A DNA stretch of 8,226 bases from Chloroflexota bacterium (lineage in GTDB: Bacteria; Chloroflexota; Dehalococcoidia; SM23-28-2; RBG-16-64-32). Numbering within the stretch: position 1 is the first letter of the stretch; each line of letters starts with the position of its first letter. The stretch lies in contig JADFNQ010000052.1 of assembly GCA_022563285.1 (NCBI GenBank), forward strand, positions 1-8,226, in the 5' to 3' direction. A program made the translations under genes and the position numbers. The notes below the pieces were generated by a model. That model was not told where the DNA came from and did no database searches. It worked only from the letters and a program-made list of their open reading frames with translations. Shown piece by piece: positions 5,972 through 8,226 of this stretch.

Positions 5972-6280
5972 ATGGAGACGCTTCTCGCACTGATCCCGCC
6001 GGTGCTGGAGGGCGCGCGTGTGGTGGCCCAGGAGGCGGCCGCAGGCGACATCACCGACGACGGCATAAAGTTCATCGCCGCGGGCATAGCCATGGGGCTG
6101 GGCGCGTTCGGCCCTGCCATCGCCATCGGCAATCTGGTGGGCCGGGCGATGGAGGCACTGGGGCGCAACCCGGAGGCGCAGCCGGCCATCCAGACCAACA
6201 TGATCCTGGGGCTGGCGTTCGCAGAGGCGATCGGTATTTACGCCCTGATCACGGCGGTGATGATCGGCTTCGTCTTCTAG
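5972..6280 (+). CDS. atpE: F1Fo ATP synthase subunit c
   Basis: This 102-aa proteolipid forms the rotating c-ring. Helix 1 spans about 32-58, the polar loop is R-N-P-E (65-68) and helix 2 spans 74-102 with the ion-carrying Glu85 in LAFAEAIGIYAL. An alanine follows Glu85 where sodium-type rings carry Ser or Thr, so this is probably a proton-type ring. Two things are odd. The first 30 residues (starting METLLALIPPVLEGARVVAQ) form an extension; common c subunits are 70-85 aa. The helix-1 packing motif reads G47-P-A49-I-A51-I-G53, with alanines where GxGxGxG is usual. The perfect Shine-Dalgarno sequence supports the upstream ATG. The next in-frame ATG, at residue 41, would cut helix 1. The extension might be cleaved or lie along the membrane. 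Confidence 0.95.
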   Translation: METLLALIPPVLEGARVVAQEAAAGDITDDGIKFIAAGIAMGLGAFGPAIAIGNLVGRAMEALGRNPEAQPAIQTNMILGLAFAEAIGIYALITAVMIGFVF

Positions 6281-6320
6281 ACGGCCCGGTCGCGGCCAGG
6301 CCTAGACAGGGGCTACTGGA

Positions 6321-6860
6321 ATGGTGTTTCTTGCAGAGGGTGGCATCGGGGCGCTGGGTATCAACCTGCCCAGCCTCATCGCCCAGCTCATCAACTTCAC
6401 GCTCCTGCTCTTAATACTGGGCTGGGCGTTCAAGCGATTCCTGTTCCCGCTGCTAGACGAGCGGCGAAATCGCATCCGGGAGGGGCTGGACGCTGCCGAT
6501 GAGTCGAAGCGAAGGCTGGCAGAGACGGAGACGGCAACAGCGGCGGAGATGGAGAAGGCGCGCGGGGAAGGCCAGGGCCTTATTGGGCAGGCCCAGCAGA
6601 TGTCCGCCCGTATTCAGGAGGAGGCCCAAGGGGCCGCCCGTGCGGAGGCGGAGACGCTGCTGGAGCGAGCGCGCAGCGAGATACAGCTCGAGCGGGACGC
6701 CGCTATCGCCGACCTGCGCCGCGAGTTCGCCGATCTCACGATCACCGCCGCCGAGCGGGTGATCCGGCGCAGCCTGGACCGAAAGGCGCACCGGGAACTG
6801 ATCGAGGAGGTGCTGGCGGAGGCGCCGCAGGGCGGCGAAGGGGGAGATAACCAGAGGTGA
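6321..6860 (+). CDS. atpF: F1Fo ATP synthase subunit b
   Basis: This 179-aa peripheral-stalk protein has a short N-tail, one membrane helix (about 15-36, starting NLPSLIAQLINF), the usual FLFPLLDERRNRIREGLDAAD junction (40-60) and a long charged, alanine-rich helix (about 50-165) that would form a right-handed coiled coil with its partner b and bind delta at its end. No second, b'-type gene is present in the window, so the stalk is probably a b homodimer. The Shine-Dalgarno sequence is weak (ACAGGGG, 9 nt before the ATG). The last bases GTGA hold both the start of atpH and the stop of atpF, a 4-nt overlap. The 40-nt gap after atpE has no clear signal. Confidence 0.94.
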   Translation: MVFLAEGGIGALGINLPSLIAQLINFTLLLLILGWAFKRFLFPLLDERRNRIREGLDAADESKRRLAETETATAAEMEKARGEGQGLIGQAQQMSARIQEEAQGAARAEAETLLERARSEIQLERDAAIADLRREFADLTITAAERVIRRSLDRKAHRELIEEVLAEAPQGGEGGDNQR

Positions 6861-7396
6861 TCCGCGAGATCGCGGCCCGCCGCTACGGCGAGGCGGCGTT
6901 CCAGATCGCCCGCGATAGCGGCAGGGAGGAACGCTGGTCGGAGGGGCTGTCCCTGATGGCCGCCGTCTTCTCCGACCTGGAGATGGCGGCGCTCATGCGG
7001 GAGGCGCGCATCTCCACCGCCGACAAGCTTGCCCTGGTGGAGAGGTCGCTCCCAGGCGTCGATCCGCTGGCGCTCAACCTGGCGCGGCTGCTGGTGCACC
7101 GCGGGCGTACGGCGCTGGCGCCCCAGATAGCGGAGGCGTTTCAGGAGCTGCTGGACGCCGAGCGGGGCATCGCCCATGCGCTGGTGACCACCGCCGTCCC
7201 CCTCTCCGACAGCGAGGCGAAGGCGGTGGCCGAGAAGCTGAGCGAGATCAGCGGCAAGCAGGTGGTGGTGGAGAGGCAGGTGGACGAAAGTATCATCGGC
7301 GGCCTTGTCGCCCGCATCGGCGATAACCTCATCGACGGCTCCACCCGCAGCCAGCTGACGGCGCTTAAGCGCCGCCTGCGGGAGGCACGAGCGTGA
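6857..7396 (+). CDS. atpH: F1Fo ATP synthase subunit delta (OSCP)
   Basis: The 179-aa protein has the typical OSCP/delta start IREIAARRYGEAAFQIA (residues 2-18), an all-helical N-terminal domain (to about 105) that caps the alpha3-beta3 head, and a C-terminal domain with the family block ISGKQVVVERQVDESIIGGLVARIGDNLIDGSTRSQL (130-166). It joins the b-stalk to the F1 head. The start is GTG in a GTGA overlap with atpF, with GGGGGAG (6840-6846) 10 nt upstream. The gene ends in another GTGA overlap, with the DinB-like gene, so atpF, atpH and that gene are probably translated in a coupled way. Length is normal for the family. Confidence 0.95.
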   Translation: MIREIAARRYGEAAFQIARDSGREERWSEGLSLMAAVFSDLEMAALMREARISTADKLALVERSLPGVDPLALNLARLLVHRGRTALAPQIAEAFQELLDAERGIAHALVTTAVPLSDSEAKAVAEKLSEISGKQVVVERQVDESIIGGLVARIGDNLIDGSTRSQLTALKRRLREARA

Positions 7397-7890
7397 CCGC
7401 TACCATCATCAAGGCCGACGTCGAACGGGAGCTGGTGGAGGCCTGGCAGGCGCTGGCCTCCGCTGTGGACTCTTTCCCCGACCTGGAACTGGAGCAACCG
7501 GGAGTGCTGGACAGCTGGTCGATTAAGGACCTGCTGGGGCACACCGCTTTTTGGGCACAACAGGCGGCCCACAACCTGGAGCTTATCGCCGCCGGCCGGG
7601 GCGACGATGTGCAGCGTCCCGGCAGCGAGAAGGAGATGGACGAGTGGAACGAGCGGGAACGGCGGCTCCGCCAGGACAGGCCGCTGGATCAGGTAAGGGA
7701 AGAGTGGCTGGATAGCTTCCAGGCGGCCGTGCAGGCGCTGGCGGCCTCTCCCGCCGAAAGGCTGGAGGAGGAGGTCAGGGGTGGACAGACCGCTCTTAGG
7801 CTCCTGGCGGCGGACACATACGAGCACTATCGTGAGCACCTGGCTCATCTTGTCGCCTGGCGGCGGGAGCTGGAGACCACGGAGACGTAA
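7393..7890 (+). CDS. DinB-superfamily (DfsB/ClbS-like) protein within the ATP synthase operon
   Basis: This 165-aa protein fits the DinB/YfiT-type four-helix-bundle fold. Residues 38-54 (VLDSWSIKDLLGHTAFW) match the W-S-x-K-D-L-L-x-H motif of the DfsB/ClbS branch. His50, and His145 and His149 in YEHYREHLAHL (143-153), are placed as the usual three-histidine metal site; His152 is a spare. Between them is a charged EMDEWNERERRLRQ helix (81-94). Family members include thiol-dependent S-transferases, mycothiol- or bacillithiol-using enzymes and the colibactin-resistance protein ClbS; most have unknown substrates. It has no membrane segment or signal peptide. The gene starts with GTG in a 4-nt overlap with atpH and is followed by a REPIN-like element and atpA. 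Its codon use resembles its neighbours, so if it was inserted, it was not recently. It is not a known ATP synthase component. Confidence 0.82.
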   Translation: MTATIIKADVERELVEAWQALASAVDSFPDLELEQPGVLDSWSIKDLLGHTAFWAQQAAHNLELIAAGRGDDVQRPGSEKEMDEWNERERRLRQDRPLDQVREEWLDSFQAAVQALAASPAERLEEEVRGGQTALRLLAADTYEHYREHLAHLVAWRRELETTET

Positions 7891-7893
7891 ACT

Positions 7894-7904
7894 GTAGCTG
7901 AGCC
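7894..7904 (+). repeat. Possible REP remnant beside the REPIN-like element
   Basis: GTAGCTGAGCC directly abuts the GTAGCTGCAGG that begins the left REP, and the first seven bases are identical. It may be a truncated further copy in direct orientation, or chance. Confidence 0.35.
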
Positions 7905-7965
7905 GTAGCTGCAGGCCTTTAGGCCTGCCCGGATGGCTTGGCAGGGCTGAAGCCCTGCAGCTACG
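7904..7965. repeat. REPIN-like element: two inverted GTAG-headed REP palindromes
   Basis: The outer arms CGTAGCTGCAGG (7904-7915) and CCTGCAGCTACG (7954-7965) are a perfect 12-bp inverted repeat. Inside each arm lies a hairpin: GCAGGCC/GGCCTGC (7911-7917/7922-7928, loop TTTA) and GCAGGGC/GCCCTGC (7941-7947/7952-7958, loop TGAA). The two REP copies (7905-7928 and the reverse of 7941-7964) share 21 of 24 bases; two of the three differences form a compensated C-G to G-C pair and the third is in the loop. The GTAG head and imperfect palindrome are the hallmarks of REPs mobilised by RAYT (REP-associated tyrosine transposase) proteins; no RAYT gene is in the window. The RNA could form a three-way junction (7-bp closing stem 7904-7910/7959-7965) or one 12-bp hairpin. 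It ends 13 nt before the atpA Shine-Dalgarno sequence. Confidence 0.85.
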
Positions 7966-7978
7966 AGGGAGTGGGCAC

Positions 7979-7984
7979 AGGAGG
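7979..7984 (+). promoter_or_regulatory. atpA ribosome-binding site
   Basis: AGGAGG lies 6 nt before ATG 7991. It gives atpA an independent strong ribosome site after the 100-nt gap, so it does not depend on coupling to the gene before. Confidence 0.75.
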
Positions 7985-7990
7985 AAGGAT

Positions 7991-8226
7991 ATGGCGGTAC
8001 GCCCCGAAGAGATAGCTTCCATAATCCGGCAGCAGATCGAGCAGTTCGGCGGCACCATAACCGCCGTGGACGTGGGGACGGTGGTGGAGGCCGGTGACGG
8101 CATCGCCCGGGTGCACGGCCTGCGCGGCGCCATGTACAGCGAGCTGCTGGAGTTCCCCAACAACGTTATGGGGATGGCCCTGAACCTGGAAGAGGAGACC
8201 GTGGGCGCCATCGTTCTCGGCGATTA
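7991..8226 (+). CDS. atpA: F1Fo ATP synthase subunit alpha, N-terminal part (cut by window end)
   Basis: The first 78 codons are present and the frame is open at the right edge. MAVRPEEIASIIRQQIEQF (1-19) is the N-terminal helix that contacts delta/OSCP. It is followed by the beta-barrel domain with VGTVVEAGDGIARVHGL (28-44) and LEFPNNVMGMALNLEEETVGAIVLGD (52-77), all typical of alpha. The nucleotide-binding domain would lie outside the window. The catalytic F1 genes atpG, atpD and atpC are expected further downstream but cannot be seen. The gene follows the REPIN-like element and has its own Shine-Dalgarno sequence; no promoter with good boxes is evident in the gap before it. Confidence 0.96.
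   Translation, partial: MAVRPEEIASIIRQQIEQFGGTITAVDVGTVVEAGDGIARVHGLRGAMYSELLEFPNNVMGMALNLEEETVGAIVLGD

Noticed and set aside
6276..6306. TCTAG / CTAGA inverted repeat in the atpE-atpF gap
   Set aside because: It has only 5-bp arms with a 4-bp inner match and no T-run; too weak to call a terminator or attenuator, although such a site after atpE would make sense.
7904..7965. Reading the hairpins before atpA as an intrinsic terminator or CRISPR repeat
   Set aside because: No T-run follows either hairpin and there is no spacer-repeat periodicity; the GTAG head and inverted double palindrome fit a REPIN better.
7141..8211. A 356-codon minus-strand open frame across atpH, the DinB-like gene and atpA
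   Set aside because: It is antisense to three genes with recognisable families and spans the REP hairpins; low-complexity composition points to a shadow frame.

Overview
The window is about 8.2 kb of compact, GC-rich bacterial DNA and carries 13 protein-coding genes, two of them cut by the window edges. Codons favour G or C in the third position, gaps are short and several genes overlap by 4 nt. The gene set (type-2 OMP decarboxylase, DUF951 protein, bifunctional-nuclease-family protein, AtpZ/AtpI-type ATP synthase accessory protein, a ComB-like phosphatase outside a methanogen) and the style of the ATP synthase proteins suggest a high-GC member of the Chloroflexota, perhaps Dehalococcoidia or a relative. 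This is inferred from protein character only; no rRNA or other phylogenetic marker is present.

Left part, minus strand (1-1441): a ComB-like 2-phosphosulfolactate phosphatase gene (704-1441) is followed, 90 nt downstream in its own direction, by cinA (613 to beyond the left edge). The cinA start has no Shine-Dalgarno sequence, and a possible -10 box ends 6 nt before the ATG, so its transcript may be leaderless. Plus strand from 1511: divergently from comB, a TTGACC/TATAAT promoter serves pyrF, then a small DUF951 zinc-ribbon-like gene and an MFS exporter, each within 2 nt of its neighbour. A near-consensus promoter (TTGACA, 17 nt, TAGAAT) lies in the last codons of the MFS gene and drives a bifunctional-nuclease (DUF151) gene, which ends at a good intrinsic terminator (4514-4545).

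Right part (4616-8226): the F1Fo ATP synthase operon, in the order atpZ/I - atpB (a) - atpE (c) - atpF (b) - atpH (delta) - DinB-like gene - atpA (alpha, truncated by the window end). The membrane Fo parts come first, then the stalk, then the F1 head, as in most bacteria. Together these proteins form the proton-driven rotary ATP synthase.

Three things break the standard pattern. First, a DinB/DfsB-type four-helix-bundle gene sits between atpH and atpA and overlaps atpH by 4 nt. Second, a 62-bp REPIN-like element (7904-7965) lies in the gap before atpA: two inverted GTAG-headed REP palindromes that can fold as a three-armed junction, with a compensatory base-pair change between the copies. Third, the Fo proteins are unusual: subunit a has an acidic polar insert, and subunit c has an N-terminal extension and a GxAxAxG helix-packing motif. 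The REPIN-like element inside the ATP synthase operon, together with the coupled DinB-like gene, is the most interesting feature of the window.
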